Source of the DNA: Arthrobacter sp. FW306-2-2C-D06B
Lineage (GTDB): Bacteria; Actinomycetota; Actinomycetes; Actinomycetales; Micrococcaceae
Reading direction: 5' to 3'
Assembly: GCF_021789175.1 (NCBI RefSeq)
Contig: NZ_CP084560.1
Span: 2,480,001-2,544,000, forward strand
Length of the DNA stretch: 64,000 nucleotides
Shown here: piece by piece, positions 54,293 through 63,234 of the stretch
Numbering within the stretch: position 1 is the first letter of the stretch
How the letters are laid out: every line of letters begins with the position of its first letter
Notes under the pieces: model-generated
Database searches by the model: none
What the model saw: only the letters and a program-made list of their open reading frames with translations
What the model was told of the DNA's origin: nothing
Program-made: the position numbers and the translations under genes

Positions 54293-55234
54293 ATGGACAG
54301 CTTGGGAGGAACTGCAGCCGCGATCGTGCTGCTAGTTCTCGTCATATTCGTGATTATCGTTTTGGTCCGCTCGATCAGGATCATCCCGCAAGCGCGCGCC
54401 GGCGTCGTAGAACGCCTCGGTAAGTACCAGCGCACGCTCAACCCCGGGCTCACCATCCTGATCCCGTTTGTCGACCGCCTGCTGCCGCTTTTGGATCTTC
54501 GCGAACAAGTGGTTTCCTTCCCGCCGCAGCCGGTGATCACGGAGGACAACCTGGTTGTCTCGATCGACACCGTGGTTTACTTCCAGGTCACGGATCCCCG
54601 GGCCGCGACCTACGAGATCGCCAACTACATCCAGGCTGTTGAACAGCTGACCACCACGACGCTCCGCAACGTCGTGGGCGGCTTGAATCTTGAAGAAGCG
54701 CTCACCTCTCGCGACCAGATCAACGGCCAACTCCGGGGGGTCCTCGACGAAGCCACCGGACGCTGGGGAATCCGCGTTTCGCGGGTCGAACTCAAGGCAA
54801 TCGACCCGCCGCACTCCATCCAGGACTCAATGGAGAAGCAGATGCGGGCCGAGCGGGATCGTCGCGCTGCGATTCTGACCGCCGAAGGCACCAAGCAATC
54901 GCAGATCCTGACGGCCGAGGGGCAACGGCAAGCTGCAATCCTGGCCGCAGAGGGTGACGCCAAGGCAGCCATCCTCCGCGCCGATGGCGAAGCCCAGGCC
55001 ATTCAAAAGGTCTTCGACGCCATCCACAAGGGCAACCCGGACCAAAAGCTTCTGGCCTACCAGTACCTTCAGATCCTGCCGAAGATTGCGGAGGGATCAT
55101 CCAACAAGCTGTGGATCATCCCCAGCGAGGTAGGTGAGGCCCTCAAAGGCATCGGCGGTGCGCTGGGTGGCGCCAACGGCGGATCAGGCGTCTCTGACCT
55201 GTTCAGCGATTCCACACAAGAACCGTCGGCTTAA
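54293..55234 (+). CDS. SPFH/band 7 (stomatin/paraslipin) membrane protein
   Basis: This 313-residue protein has one N-terminal membrane helix (about 8-30). A band 7 domain follows (VVERLGKYQRTLNPGLTILIP through DPPHSIQDSMEKQMRAERDR). An Ala/Glu-rich coiled coil carries four imperfect repeats of AILTAEG-like units (about 205-245). SPFH proteins form ring cages that organise the membrane. It is paired with NfeD, a recurrent combination. A GAAGGAGATGT Shine-Dalgarno leader precedes the ATG. Confidence 0.93.
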   Translation: MDSLGGTAAAIVLLVLVIFVIIVLVRSIRIIPQARAGVVERLGKYQRTLNPGLTILIPFVDRLLPLLDLREQVVSFPPQPVITEDNLVVSIDTVVYFQVTDPRAATYEIANYIQAVEQLTTTTLRNVVGGLNLEEALTSRDQINGQLRGVLDEATGRWGIRVSRVELKAIDPPHSIQDSMEKQMRAERDRRAAILTAEGTKQSQILTAEGQRQAAILAAEGDAKAAILRADGEAQAIQKVFDAIHKGNPDQKLLAYQYLQILPKIAEGSSNKLWIIPSEVGEALKGIGGALGGANGGSGVSDLFSDSTQEPSA

Positions 55235-55287
55235 CCGCGGATAGTTTGCAGGGGGCCGGCCGGATTCCCTGGCCGGTCCCCTTCGCT

Positions 55288-55317
55288 TTGTCCTGTCAGC
55301 TTCGATCCGCGTATAAT
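55288..55317 (+). promoter_or_regulatory. housekeeping-type promoter upstream of rbpA
   Basis: TTGTCC (55288-55293), an 18-nt spacer and a perfect TATAAT (55312-55317) form a strong sigma-A-like promoter, about 160 bp upstream of the rbpA ATG. It gives a long leader. Confidence 0.7.
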
Positions 55318-55348
55318 GGTGTATTTGTCCGGCCGGTTCAATCCGAAC

Positions 55349-55374
55349 GGAACATTAACGCTTGGTCAGGCGTT
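55349..55374 (+). promoter_or_regulatory. SigR/SigH-type promoter upstream of rbpA
   Basis: GGAAC (55349-55353), an 18-nt spacer and GTT (55372-55374) match the oxidative/thiol-stress sigma consensus GGAAY-N18-GTT of SigR (Streptomyces) and SigH (Mycobacterium). rbpA is a known SigR target in Streptomyces. Confidence 0.72.
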
Positions 55375-55475
55375 TCATCTAGTGATGCAACGTGTGCAGA
55401 CAGTAGTACGGGCGGCGCCTTGCGGCGCCCGGCTAGCGCGGAGCATGGTTCCGCGAACAGACAGAGGGAGTAATC

Positions 55476-55823
55476 ATGAGCGATCGCAGCCTGCGGGGCA
55501 TGCGTCTTGGCGCCCAGAGCATGGAAACCGAATCCGGTGTGGAGCCGGCGCCGCGTCAGCGGGTTGAATACCGCTGCGCGGACGGAGAGCAGGTCTTCGT
55601 TACCTTCTCCTCCGAAGCCGAGATCCCTCCCGTCTGGGTTTCCAAGACCGGCAAGGAAGCGCTCCTGGTTGATGGCGAACGCCCCGTCGACACCAACGAA
55701 AAGGCCGTCCGCACCCACTGGGATATGCTGCTGGAACGCCGCAGCCTTCCCGAGCTCGAGCAGATCCTCGAAGACCGCCTGAACATCCTGCGCGAACGTC
55801 GCGGGGAACGCCGCTCGGCGTAG
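55476..55823 (+). CDS. rbpA: RNA polymerase-binding protein RbpA
   Basis: This 115-residue actinobacterial transcription factor stabilises open complexes with the principal sigma factor. It has the N-terminal basic tail (MSDRSLRGMRLG), the core domain (YRCADGEQVFVTFSSEAEIP) and the basic linker plus sigma-interaction helix (THWDMLLERRSLPELEQILE). Only one Cys is present, so the zinc site of some RbpA proteins is absent, as in mycobacterial RbpA. Two promoters, sigma-A-like and SigR-like, precede it, and a terminator follows. Confidence 0.94.
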   Translation: MSDRSLRGMRLGAQSMETESGVEPAPRQRVEYRCADGEQVFVTFSSEAEIPPVWVSKTGKEALLVDGERPVDTNEKAVRTHWDMLLERRSLPELEQILEDRLNILRERRGERRSA

Positions 55824-55856
55824 CTGCACCGTTCTCAAGGGAACAGTTTCACGACG

Positions 55857-55898
55857 AAGGCCGGGTCCGCACTCTTCACAGAGCGCGGACCCGGCCTT
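55857..55898. terminator. bidirectional terminator between rbpA and the mannosyltransferase gene
   Basis: AAGGCCGGGTCCGC (55857-55870) and GCGGACCCGGCCTT (55885-55898) are perfect inverted arms, with a TTTT run following the right arm. They separate convergent genes. Confidence 0.88.
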
Positions 55899-55909
55899 TT
55901 CCGTTGGAC

Positions 55910-56653
55910 CTACTTTGAGACCGGGGTCTTCTTCCCGGTCAAGGCGGCCCAGCGGGAGGCGAGCCCCCACTTGGTGACGTTGATCATGGCCTCAACAACA
56001 ATGTTGCCGCTCATCTTGGAGGCCCCGAGCTCGCGCTCAACGAACGTGATCGGGCGTTCGACGATCTTCAAGCCAAGCTTGGCGACCCGCCACGCCAGGT
56101 CCACCTGGAAGCCGTAGCCGACCGATTCCACCTGGTCCAGCTTGAGCGCCTCCAGGGTGCTGCGCCGGAACGCACGGTAGCCGCCGGTGATGTCTTTGAT
56201 CTTCAAGCCAAGCATGAGCCGGGCATAGGTGCTTCCCGTGCGCGAAATCGCCTGACGGTAGAACGGCCAGTTCACCGTGCCGCCACCCGGAACCCAGCGT
56301 GAACCCATGGCGAGGTCCGCGCCGTCGTTGATCGCATCCAGCAGCAACGGAAGTTGCTCAGGCTGGTGCGAACCATCGGCGTCCATCTCGACGAGGACAT
56401 CGTAGCCGGCCGCCAGGCCCCATTTGAATCCGGCAATGTACGCCGCTCCAAGGCCTTCCTTGCCCTTGCGGTGAAGGACATGGACCTGGCTGTCCTCGCC
56501 TGCGATGCTGTCGGCGAGCTGTCCCGTGCCGTCAGGGCTGTTGTCATCGACAACCAGGACGTCGGACGCGGGCACAGCCGCGCGCAGCCGTCCGAGGGTC
56601 TTGGGTAGTGATTCCAGCTCGTTGTACGTGGGAATGATCGTCAGGACACGCAA
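55910..56653 (-). CDS. polyprenol monophosphomannose synthase (GT2)
   Basis: This 247-residue GT-A glycosyltransferase has [24 protein letters not shown] (nucleotide loop), [13 protein letters not shown] (the DxD-type metal site) and MGSRWVPGG. It matches the actinobacterial Ppm1/DPM1 catalytic domain, which makes the mannose donor polyprenyl-phosphate-mannose for lipoglycans and protein mannosylation. The apolipoprotein N-acyltransferase domain fused in some mycobacterial Ppm1 is not present. A minus-strand TATAAT at 56733-56728 could be its -10. Confidence 0.9.
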   Translation of the reverse strand: MRVLTIIPTYNELESLPKTLGRLRAAVPASDVLVVDDNSPDGTGQLADSIAGEDSQVHVLHRKGKEGLGAAYIAGFKWGLAAGYDVLVEMDADGSHQPEQLPLLLDAINDGADLAMGSRWVPGGGTVNWPFYRQAISRTGSTYARLMLGLKIKDITGGYRAFRRSTLEALKLDQVESVGYGFQVDLAWRVAKLGLKIVERPITFVERELGASKMSGNIVVEAMINVTKWGLASRWAALTGKKTPVSK

Positions 56654-57090
56654 GAAGAGGCCTTTCCTTGATGGAGCGGTCAGTCGGCCGGAGCAGCAGC
56701 GTGGCTGGCATTCAGGCGCAACTCTCCATTATAGAACGACAACGTGCCGTACCTGGGGCCACCTGTGGCATCCGCCACACGGGTCGCGCTTGGCCGCGGG
56801 CAGGTCCACTCGCCCAGGTCCAGTGCCGGCCCGCGTGTTGACCTCGAGGCCGAACCGTTTTCTGCGGCACAGTGGACCTGCCCACTACGAGTGCCACGGT
56901 CTTGGAAAACGGGTCCGATGACTGTTTTTGGCAGCGGACCCCACCGCGGCCAGACAACCAGGTATTCCCTGTGGAAGCCTGTTGACCCTAAATGCTACGG
57001 ACTTCACAAATCCTGTCAAGCGCCGCCTGAGCTGGGGCTTTGTCCATACACGCAGGTCAGGGGCCTTCAGGACCAGCAAACCACCTGCAA
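56654..57090. other. gene-free region with interleaved inverted repeats
   Basis: No credible gene is seen in these 437 bases. GGGCAGGTCCACT (56798-56810) and AGTGGACCTGCCC (56871-56883) are perfect 13-bp inverted copies. A second dyad, GAACCGTTTTC (56852-56862) with GAAAACGGGTC (56905-56915), has one mismatch and overlaps the first in an interleaved way. TGTGGC/GCCACA (56764-56779) adds a small hairpin. A structured RNA or regulatory region is possible. Confidence 0.4.
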
Positions 57091-58767
57091 CTATGACCGC
57101 AAATTTTCACTCGTGAAGATCTCCCGGCCTTCGCGCACAGTCTGCAGGCAAGCGGGATCGCTACCACTGTCCAGCGCGGGGAGGAGGGGCGTCCGTGCGC
57201 GTGGATCGGTGGACCACGACTGGACGCGGTCATCGGCCACTTGCACCATCAGCTCTTCAACTTCCCACACCGCGAAACTTGCAGGGGCCCCGGGAACCAA
57301 TTGCCCCATCAGCGGATTGCGCTCCTGGCCGGCCCGCCAACCGGCACGGGTGTGCCCGAGGAAAGCCGCCCGCGCCGAAATGCGTTGATCCGGATTGCTG
57401 TGTTCCAGGCATGCCCTGACGCTGGACCATGGGCGCAACGGGGTGACCGGACTATCGCTTCCAAAGCACACCGGCACGCCGGTGGAGTAGTACGAAGCGA
57501 AAGGGTTCATGGCCACGCTTCGCGCCCCCAGGCGCTGATCGTACATTTTCCCTGCCCCGCCCCAGGCGGCATCGAAGGCCGGCTGTGCGCTCACTGTAAT
57601 CGAATACTTCGCCAGCCGGGCGAGATCGCCGGCGTCCGCCATTTCCACATGCTCGAGGCGGTGCGCGGAGGCACGGACCCGCTGCTCCCCCACCTCTGAC
57701 GCGGCAAGGTCGAAGGCATCCAATGCCGTCTTCAGTCCCGCGTCGCCAATGACGTGGAAGCCTGCCTGGATACCGAGCACCGAACAAGCCGCAATGTGGC
57801 CGGCAGCTTCGTCGACCGAGATGTAGAGGCTTCCGCGGTGGCCCGGAGCGTCGGCGTAGTCTGCACTGAGGGCAGCCGTTCGCGAACCGATGGAACCGTC
57901 GATGTTCAAATCACCGGCCAGGCCAAGGACCGGCACCCCCAAGCCTTCCAGGATGGCAGAGGCGTGCTCGGCCGATGTGGCGAGTTCGCCCCAATAGGGA
58001 AGGATTCCGGGGACGCCCACGCTGCCTTCGTTCCACGAGGCGGAGTTCCACGACGAAGACATCCGAAGGTCGTCCGCACTGCAAATGTGCGGGGCGGCCA
58101 TTTCGGCCAAGGCGACATAGCCGTTGGCCGCAGCCTCGCGAAGGGCCAGTTCCTGGTAACGGCGGCGTTCGGCGTCGGGGAACTGCCTGGCGACCAGCCG
58201 CGCGGCGGTGTGGGCGGCCCTCAGGACGTGGGCGGAACCATCGTAGCCATCAAGGCCGTCCAGTCCCGCCGCGGACGCCAAGGAGGATGAGGCGAGAGCA
58301 GAGTGCGCATCCACGCGCGCCAGGTACACCTTGCGCCCGCCCGCGGCGCGGTCGAGCTCCTCCGGCGTCGGCAGCGTCTTTTCGTGCCACACCGACTCGT
58401 CCCAACCGTGGCCGAGCACGGCGCCGGATGTGCCAAGAGCCTTGGCGGCCAGGGCGACGGCGTCGAGCAGTTCCCGTGCCGAGCGTACCCCGGTGAGTTG
58501 GAGGGAATCGGAAGCAATTCCGGTCTCCGTGAGGTGCATGTGGGAATCGACGAAACCGGGCGCCAGCAGCGCTCCCCGGAGATCGATGATTTCCATCGAA
58601 GAATCGGCGATCGATGTGGCTGCCTGCTCCGAACCAACCCAGGCAACAGTGTCTCCGTCAACCAGCATTGCGCTCGCGAAGGGATCGGCGGCTGTATAGA
58701 CGGAGCCGTTCCGGTACATCGTGACCTTGCGGGGGCGGGTTTCGGCGGGCACGCCTGAATGGGTCAT
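57091..58767 (-). CDS. amidohydrolase family protein (YtcJ/Amidohydro_3 type)
   Basis: This 558-residue metal-dependent hydrolase starts at ATG 58767, with AAGGAG 7 nt upstream. The metal-binding motif LLAPGFVDSHMHL lies near residue 65. HRLEHVEMADAGDL and CFGSDSPVTPL carry the later metal His and catalytic Asp. YtcJ-type enzymes hydrolyse N-formyl or cyclic amide compounds; the substrate is unknown. It follows helY by 32 nt and could be its last operon member. The frame extends upstream into helY and was not used there. Confidence 0.88.
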   Translation of the reverse strand: MTHSGVPAETRPRKVTMYRNGSVYTAADPFASAMLVDGDTVAWVGSEQAATSIADSSMEIIDLRGALLAPGFVDSHMHLTETGIASDSLQLTGVRSARELLDAVALAAKALGTSGAVLGHGWDESVWHEKTLPTPEELDRAAGGRKVYLARVDAHSALASSSLASAAGLDGLDGYDGSAHVLRAAHTAARLVARQFPDAERRRYQELALREAAANGYVALAEMAAPHICSADDLRMSSSWNSASWNEGSVGVPGILPYWGELATSAEHASAILEGLGVPVLGLAGDLNIDGSIGSRTAALSADYADAPGHRGSLYISVDEAAGHIAACSVLGIQAGFHVIGDAGLKTALDAFDLAASEVGEQRVRASAHRLEHVEMADAGDLARLAKYSITVSAQPAFDAAWGGAGKMYDQRLGARSVAMNPFASYYSTGVPVCFGSDSPVTPLRPWSSVRACLEHSNPDQRISARAAFLGHTRAGWRAGQERNPLMGQLVPGAPASFAVWEVEELMVQVADDRVQSWSTDPRARTPLLPALDSGSDPACLQTVREGREIFTSENLRS

Positions 58768-58799
58768 GGATATGCTCCTTGCTGGGAATCTGTGGTGTG

Positions 58800-61697
58800 T
58801 CAGGAGACGTTGGAGTACGCGACGACGCCGCGTCGGACCAGATCGATCGCTTCGCGGCACGCCTTGGTTTGGCGTCGTTCAAGACCTGGAATCTTTGCCA
58901 TCTGGTCCAGCAGGTCGATGATCTGCTTCGCCCAGCGCACAAAGTCACCTGCGGCGAGGTCGGTGCCGCTGAGGACCTCTTGGAGATGGCGGCCCTTCGC
59001 CCATTTGAAGATGGGCCAGACAAGTCCCAGCTCCGGCTCGGCGGTCAACGGCAACTTGTTCTTGTCCTCGACGTCCTCCAGCGCAGACCACTCACGCACC
59101 ACGATGTCTACGGATGTTTCGAGCGATACCGACGGCATTTTGGGTCGCAGGCCGCGGTCGTCGCGCTTGGCTTGGTAGACCATCGTGCTGGCCAGCGCGG
59201 CCAGCTCGGCGCCATCGAGGTCCTTGATGGCCCCTTGGCGGATGGATTGGGAGATCAGCAGGTCCTTTTCGCCGTAGATGCGGCGCAGGCGCTGGCCGTC
59301 CGCGCTGATGGTGACATGGCCGGCGTCGGACGTCTGGAGGTAACCGTAGGCAGCGAGGACATCGCACACACGGTCGAATGTCTTGGCGATCGTGTTGGTG
59401 CGGCCCTGGATCTGCCGGACGAGCCCGTCGGTCTCATGGCGAAGCTTCCACCAACGCTCGGCCCAGCGGGCATGGTCCTCGCGTTCGCTGCAGCCGTGGC
59501 AAGGATGGGCGCGCAATGCCCGGCGGAGGTCTGCGATCTTCTTTTCCTGGTCCGGCATGTACCGGGCACGGCCGAAGTCTTCGCTCCGGTTCGTGCCGCG
59601 GGCCGGCGGACGCCCCTCCCGCACCGCATTCCGCATGGCGGATGCCAGATCACGACGGGACTTGGGCAGCTTCGCGTTGAACGACTTCGGAATCCGGATC
59701 CAGGACACAGGCGCGACCGGCCCTTCGACTTCGTGGGTACCGATCCTGTGGAGCTGGTTGTCTTCCGTGAGGACCGCGGGGCGCGGTTCACGCGAGTCGG
59801 GATCGGCGTTGAGCACGACGGCGTAACCCGGCGTGCGTCCGCCCGGAACTTTGACGATGTCGCCCGGCAGAAGCCGGGAGAGGGAGTCCACGGTCAGGGA
59901 CTTGCGGGCCCGGGAAGTGCTCCTCGAGGCAAATTGCTCGGCGTCGCTGAGATCGCGCCGAAGCTTCGCGTACTCGGTGAAGTCGCCCAGGTGGCACTTC
60001 ATGGACTCGGCGTAACCGGCCAGCGACTCTTCGCGGCTTCGAACCTGCCGGGCCAGCCCTACCACGGAACGGTCCGCCTGGAACTGGGCGAACGACGATT
60101 CGAGGATCTGCCGCGCCCTGGGCCGCCCGAACTGGGCAATCAGGTTGATGCTCATGTTGTACGTAGGGCGGAAGCTTGAATTGAGCGGATAGGTGCGCCG
60201 CGAGGCGAGGCCGGCGACGGCGGCAGGATCAGTACCCGGCTGCCACAGGACCACGGCGTGGCCTTCAACGTCGATTCCACGCCTTCCGGCACGGCCGGTC
60301 AACTGTGTGTACTCCCCCGCGGTGATGTTGACGTGCGCTTCGCCGTTGAACTTGTCGAGCTTCTCCAGGACAACGCAGCGGGCCGGCATGTTGACGCCCA
60401 GGGCGAGGGTCTCCGTGGCAAAGACGGCCTTCACCAAGCCATCGGCGAAGAGTTTCTCGACGACTTCCTTGAAGGTCGGCAACAAACCGGCATGGTGCGC
60501 CGCGAGCCCGCGAAGCAGGCCGTCGCGCCAGCTCCAAAAACCGAGGACATCGAGGTCGTCTGCGGGAATCTCGCGGCTCGCCTCATCCACCCGGGACGCG
60601 ATGATCTGTTGTTCCCGCTCTGTGGTCAGCCACAGCCCGGCCGCGGCACATTGCGCCACCGCCCCGTCGCAGCCGGCGCGGGAAAAAATGAAGGTAATGG
60701 CCGGAAGCAGCCCTTGGCGGTCCAGGCTCGCAATGATCTGGGGCCGGCTGGCCTTGCGCACCGGGCTTCGCTGCTCGCTGGCAGTGTTGTCACGCTGGCG
60801 GTCCTGCCGGCGGCGGCTTCGTCCGCCGTGGCCGAAGCGGCCACGGAAGTTCATCTGGCTTTCCGCCCGGGCCATCGAAAGTAGCTCCGGGTTGACTTCG
60901 AACTCCCTCTGCAGGGGGTTCCGGTCCGGCTCCCGTACTGCCTCCGGCGCCGGTGCTTCGCCGTCCGGCGCCTCGGGAGCGATCTCGTCGAAGCTGGTAT
61001 CCCCGGCGAAGAGATCGACGATCTCACGCCCCACCATCACGTGCTGCCACAAGGGGACGGGACGGTGTTCGGAGACAATCACATCGGTATCGCCGCGCAC
61101 TGTGTCCAGCCACGCACCAAACTCTTCCGCGTTGGACACCGTGGCGCTGAGCGAAACCACCTGCACTTCGCTGGGCAGGTGGATGATCACCTCTTCCCAG
61201 ACTGCACCGCGGAAGCGGTCTGCCAGGTAGTGCACCTCGTCCATCACGACGTAGCCGAGGTCCCCCAGGGTGTCCGAGTCGGCGTACAACATGTTCCTCA
61301 GGACCTCGGTGGTCATCACCACGATCGGAGCCTCGCCGTTGATGGTGGTGTCACCCGTCAGCAGTCCCACGTTTGAGGCACCGTACTTCGCCGAGAGCTC
61401 GGAGAACTTCTGGTTGCTTAGTGCTTTGATGGGCGTTGTATAAAACGCCTTGAGCCCGCGTTCGAGCGCCAGGTAGATGGCGAACTCGCCGACGATTGTC
61501 TTCCCGGCCCCCGTGGGCGCCGCCACGAGCACTCCCTTGCCTTCCTGGAGCGAACGGCACGCGTCGCGCTGGAAGTCATCAAGCTCGAACTCCAGTGACT
61601 GGGCAAAAGTGCCCAGATAGGTTTTCGACTCAGCACTCCGTTGCGCTGCGGCTTGAAAGGCTTCTGAGGGCGAAAGCGCCCCTGAATTGGAGGACAT
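58800..61697 (-). CDS. helY: DEAD/DEAH-box RNA helicase HelY (Ski2-like)
   Basis: This 965-residue Ski2/Mtr4-type helicase has Walker A AAPTGAGKT (about residue 59-67), MDEVHYLADRFRG (motif II DEVH) and SLSATVSN (motif III). The second RecA domain carries LALGVNMPAR and QLTGRAGRRG (motif VI). An Arg-rich insert (about 285-310) and a C-terminal DSHCT-like domain follow. Actinobacterial HelY is thought to act in RNA metabolism. It is downstream of tatC in the conserved pafC-tatA-tatC-helY order. Confidence 0.94.
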   Translation of the reverse strand: MSSNSGALSPSEAFQAAAQRSAESKTYLGTFAQSLEFELDDFQRDACRSLQEGKGVLVAAPTGAGKTIVGEFAIYLALERGLKAFYTTPIKALSNQKFSELSAKYGASNVGLLTGDTTINGEAPIVVMTTEVLRNMLYADSDTLGDLGYVVMDEVHYLADRFRGAVWEEVIIHLPSEVQVVSLSATVSNAEEFGAWLDTVRGDTDVIVSEHRPVPLWQHVMVGREIVDLFAGDTSFDEIAPEAPDGEAPAPEAVREPDRNPLQREFEVNPELLSMARAESQMNFRGRFGHGGRSRRRQDRQRDNTASEQRSPVRKASRPQIIASLDRQGLLPAITFIFSRAGCDGAVAQCAAAGLWLTTEREQQIIASRVDEASREIPADDLDVLGFWSWRDGLLRGLAAHHAGLLPTFKEVVEKLFADGLVKAVFATETLALGVNMPARCVVLEKLDKFNGEAHVNITAGEYTQLTGRAGRRGIDVEGHAVVLWQPGTDPAAVAGLASRRTYPLNSSFRPTYNMSINLIAQFGRPRARQILESSFAQFQADRSVVGLARQVRSREESLAGYAESMKCHLGDFTEYAKLRRDLSDAEQFASRSTSRARKSLTVDSLSRLLPGDIVKVPGGRTPGYAVVLNADPDSREPRPAVLTEDNQLHRIGTHEVEGPVAPVSWIRIPKSFNAKLPKSRRDLASAMRNAVREGRPPARGTNRSEDFGRARYMPDQEKKIADLRRALRAHPCHGCSEREDHARWAERWWKLRHETDGLVRQIQGRTNTIAKTFDRVCDVLAAYGYLQTSDAGHVTISADGQRLRRIYGEKDLLISQSIRQGAIKDLDGAELAALASTMVYQAKRDDRGLRPKMPSVSLETSVDIVVREWSALEDVEDKNKLPLTAEPELGLVWPIFKWAKGRHLQEVLSGTDLAAGDFVRWAKQIIDLLDQMAKIPGLERRQTKACREAIDLVRRGVVAYSNVS

Positions 61698-61721
61698 GCT
61701 TCAAGCCTAATGGCCGTGAGA

Positions 61722-62558
61722 CTACAGATTCTCCAGATCGGAGGCAGGTGTGGCGACGTCGGCTGTGGCTTCCGTCTCGGCGGCAATCTTCGATTGCTGG
61801 CGCGCGCGACGTTTGTCGTTCAGCATGCAGAGTCCGATCGCGGCGAAGAAGAGCACCAAGAGCGGACCGGCGAGCATGAACATTGACAGCGCGTCCGCAC
61901 CGGGCGCGGCAATGGCTGCCAGGACAAACACGAGGAAGACCGTGATGCGCCAGGCCTTGAGGATGGTCCTGCCGCTCAAGACGCCCGCCATGTTGACGCC
62001 CACCAACACCACCGGCACCAGGAAGGCGATGCCGAGGAAAAGAAGCATATGCGTGGCGAATGTCAGGTACTGGGATGCGTCGATGTTGTTGGCGCCGTTT
62101 TGTGGCGTGAACTGCAGCAGTGCGCGCACCACGTTCGGGATGACCGTCCAGGCGACATACACGCCGGCCAGGAACAACGGCACCGCCGCGGCCATGTACC
62201 CGAGCGTGTAGCGGCGCTCTTTCTTGGTCAGGCCGGGAGTAATGAAGGCCCAGACCTGGTAGATCCAGATGGGGCTCGAGAGCACCAAACCGATCTGAAT
62301 GGCAATGCGCAGCTTGAAGTCGAAAGGATCCCCTACGCTCGCGAAGTTCAGGACCGCGGTTCGCTTGGTCTCCTCGGCGATCTTGATCAACGGATCCGAC
62401 AGGCTGTTGACTACCGGCTCATAGAGGAACCACCCTGCCACGGCGCCTAGGAGAACGCCGATGGCAGACTTGATCAGCCGGTTCTTAAGCTCCTTCAGGT
62501 GGTCTAGGAGCGCCATCCGCCCTTCGGGGTTGGCTTTGCGGCCCGTCTTCGTTGCCAC
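61722..62558 (-). CDS. tatC: twin-arginine translocase subunit TatC
   Basis: This is the six-helix membrane receptor for twin-arginine signal peptides. The 278-residue protein shows MALLDHLKELKNRLIKSAIG near the N-terminus, the first periplasmic loop, FITPGLTKKERRY and the later helix GVLSGRTILKAWRITVF. A charged C-terminal tail with AETEATADVATPASD follows. It works with TatA, encoded 6 bp upstream, to export folded proteins such as the Rieske subunit. Confidence 0.96.
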   Translation of the reverse strand: MATKTGRKANPEGRMALLDHLKELKNRLIKSAIGVLLGAVAGWFLYEPVVNSLSDPLIKIAEETKRTAVLNFASVGDPFDFKLRIAIQIGLVLSSPIWIYQVWAFITPGLTKKERRYTLGYMAAAVPLFLAGVYVAWTVIPNVVRALLQFTPQNGANNIDASQYLTFATHMLLFLGIAFLVPVVLVGVNMAGVLSGRTILKAWRITVFLVFVLAAIAAPGADALSMFMLAGPLLVLFFAAIGLCMLNDKRRARQQSKIAAETEATADVATPASDLENL

Positions 62559-62564
62559 TACTGC

Positions 62565-62831
62565 TTAGCTACGGGTTGCAGGCGGAACGTCAGTGTCGTT
62601 GCCGCTCTTGTTCGCTTCGGGGTGGTTGACCACTTTGCCTTCAACGGGGTCCGTGTCGTCCTTGGCCGCCGGTTTGCCGTCGTTCTTCATTTCCTTGACT
62701 TCGGATCTGATGATGCGCATCGACTGGCCGAGGCTGCGGGCCATGGCCGGCAGCTTGGGTGCCGCGAACAGCAACAGGGCCACGATGATGATAATGACAA
62801 TTGGCCAAGGGCCATCAAATAGTCGTCCCAC
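62565..62831 (-). CDS. tatA: twin-arginine translocase subunit TatA
   Basis: This 88-residue pore-forming subunit has one N-terminal helix (WPIVIIIIVALLLFAAPKLP) and the hinge plus amphipathic helix (MARSLGQSMRIIRSEVKEMK). A charged flexible tail follows. It lies 6 bp upstream of tatC, almost certainly cotranscribed. Confidence 0.95.
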   Translation of the reverse strand: MGRLFDGPWPIVIIIIVALLLFAAPKLPAMARSLGQSMRIIRSEVKEMKNDGKPAAKDDTDPVEGKVVNHPEANKSGNDTDVPPATRS

Positions 62832-62863
62832 GGGAAGTCCTTTCGTTGGAATACATCCTACGT

Positions 62864-63214
62864 CTAACTGAAATCGATGTCGTGCAGAGACTGGGGTTGG
62901 CCCCGTTCCGCTTTGCGCTTAACGCGCTTTTGGCGACGCACTTCCTGGCGGGAGGCCTTGGTCGTCACGTAATCATGACGCATCTGTTCCGGTGAGGCAA
63001 AAACGGCTGCGCCGAACACTTTCGCCGACGCCTCGCCGTCGTCGTCGGCGCGCTCGGGAAAGTGCGAGCGGTGACCTAGCCGCTCCCCTGCGGCACTCAG
63101 TTCGTGCACCGTGGCCATGAACTTCCGGAAAAGCCGGACGCCCAGCAGGACATAGCAAAGCAGCGACACCGCAATCAGCGCGAGCCATAAAAGGATCCAG
63201 GACCACCAAGGCAT
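62864..63214 (-). CDS. small single-helix membrane protein between pafC and tatA
   Basis: This 116-residue protein has one N-terminal hydrophobic helix (WSWILLWLALIAVSLLCYVL), a short coiled stretch and a strongly basic C-terminal region (RQEVRRQKRVKRKAERG). I do not recognise a named family. It sits in the pafC-tatA-tatC block, where mycobacteria have pafC directly before tatA. A Tat-related or proteasome-related role is only inference. Confidence 0.82.
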   Translation of the reverse strand: MPWWSWILLWLALIAVSLLCYVLLGVRLFRKFMATVHELSAAGERLGHRSHFPERADDDGEASAKVFGAAVFASPEQMRHDYVTTKASRQEVRRQKRVKRKAERGQPQSLHDIDFS

Positions 63215-63234
63215 TTGAGTAGTCTAACCAGCCT

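Noticed and set aside
56744..57388. 214-codon plus-strand ORF running into the amidohydrolase gene
   Set aside because: Its second half is antisense to a clear gene. The first half is Pro/Arg-rich with no motif and no ribosome site.
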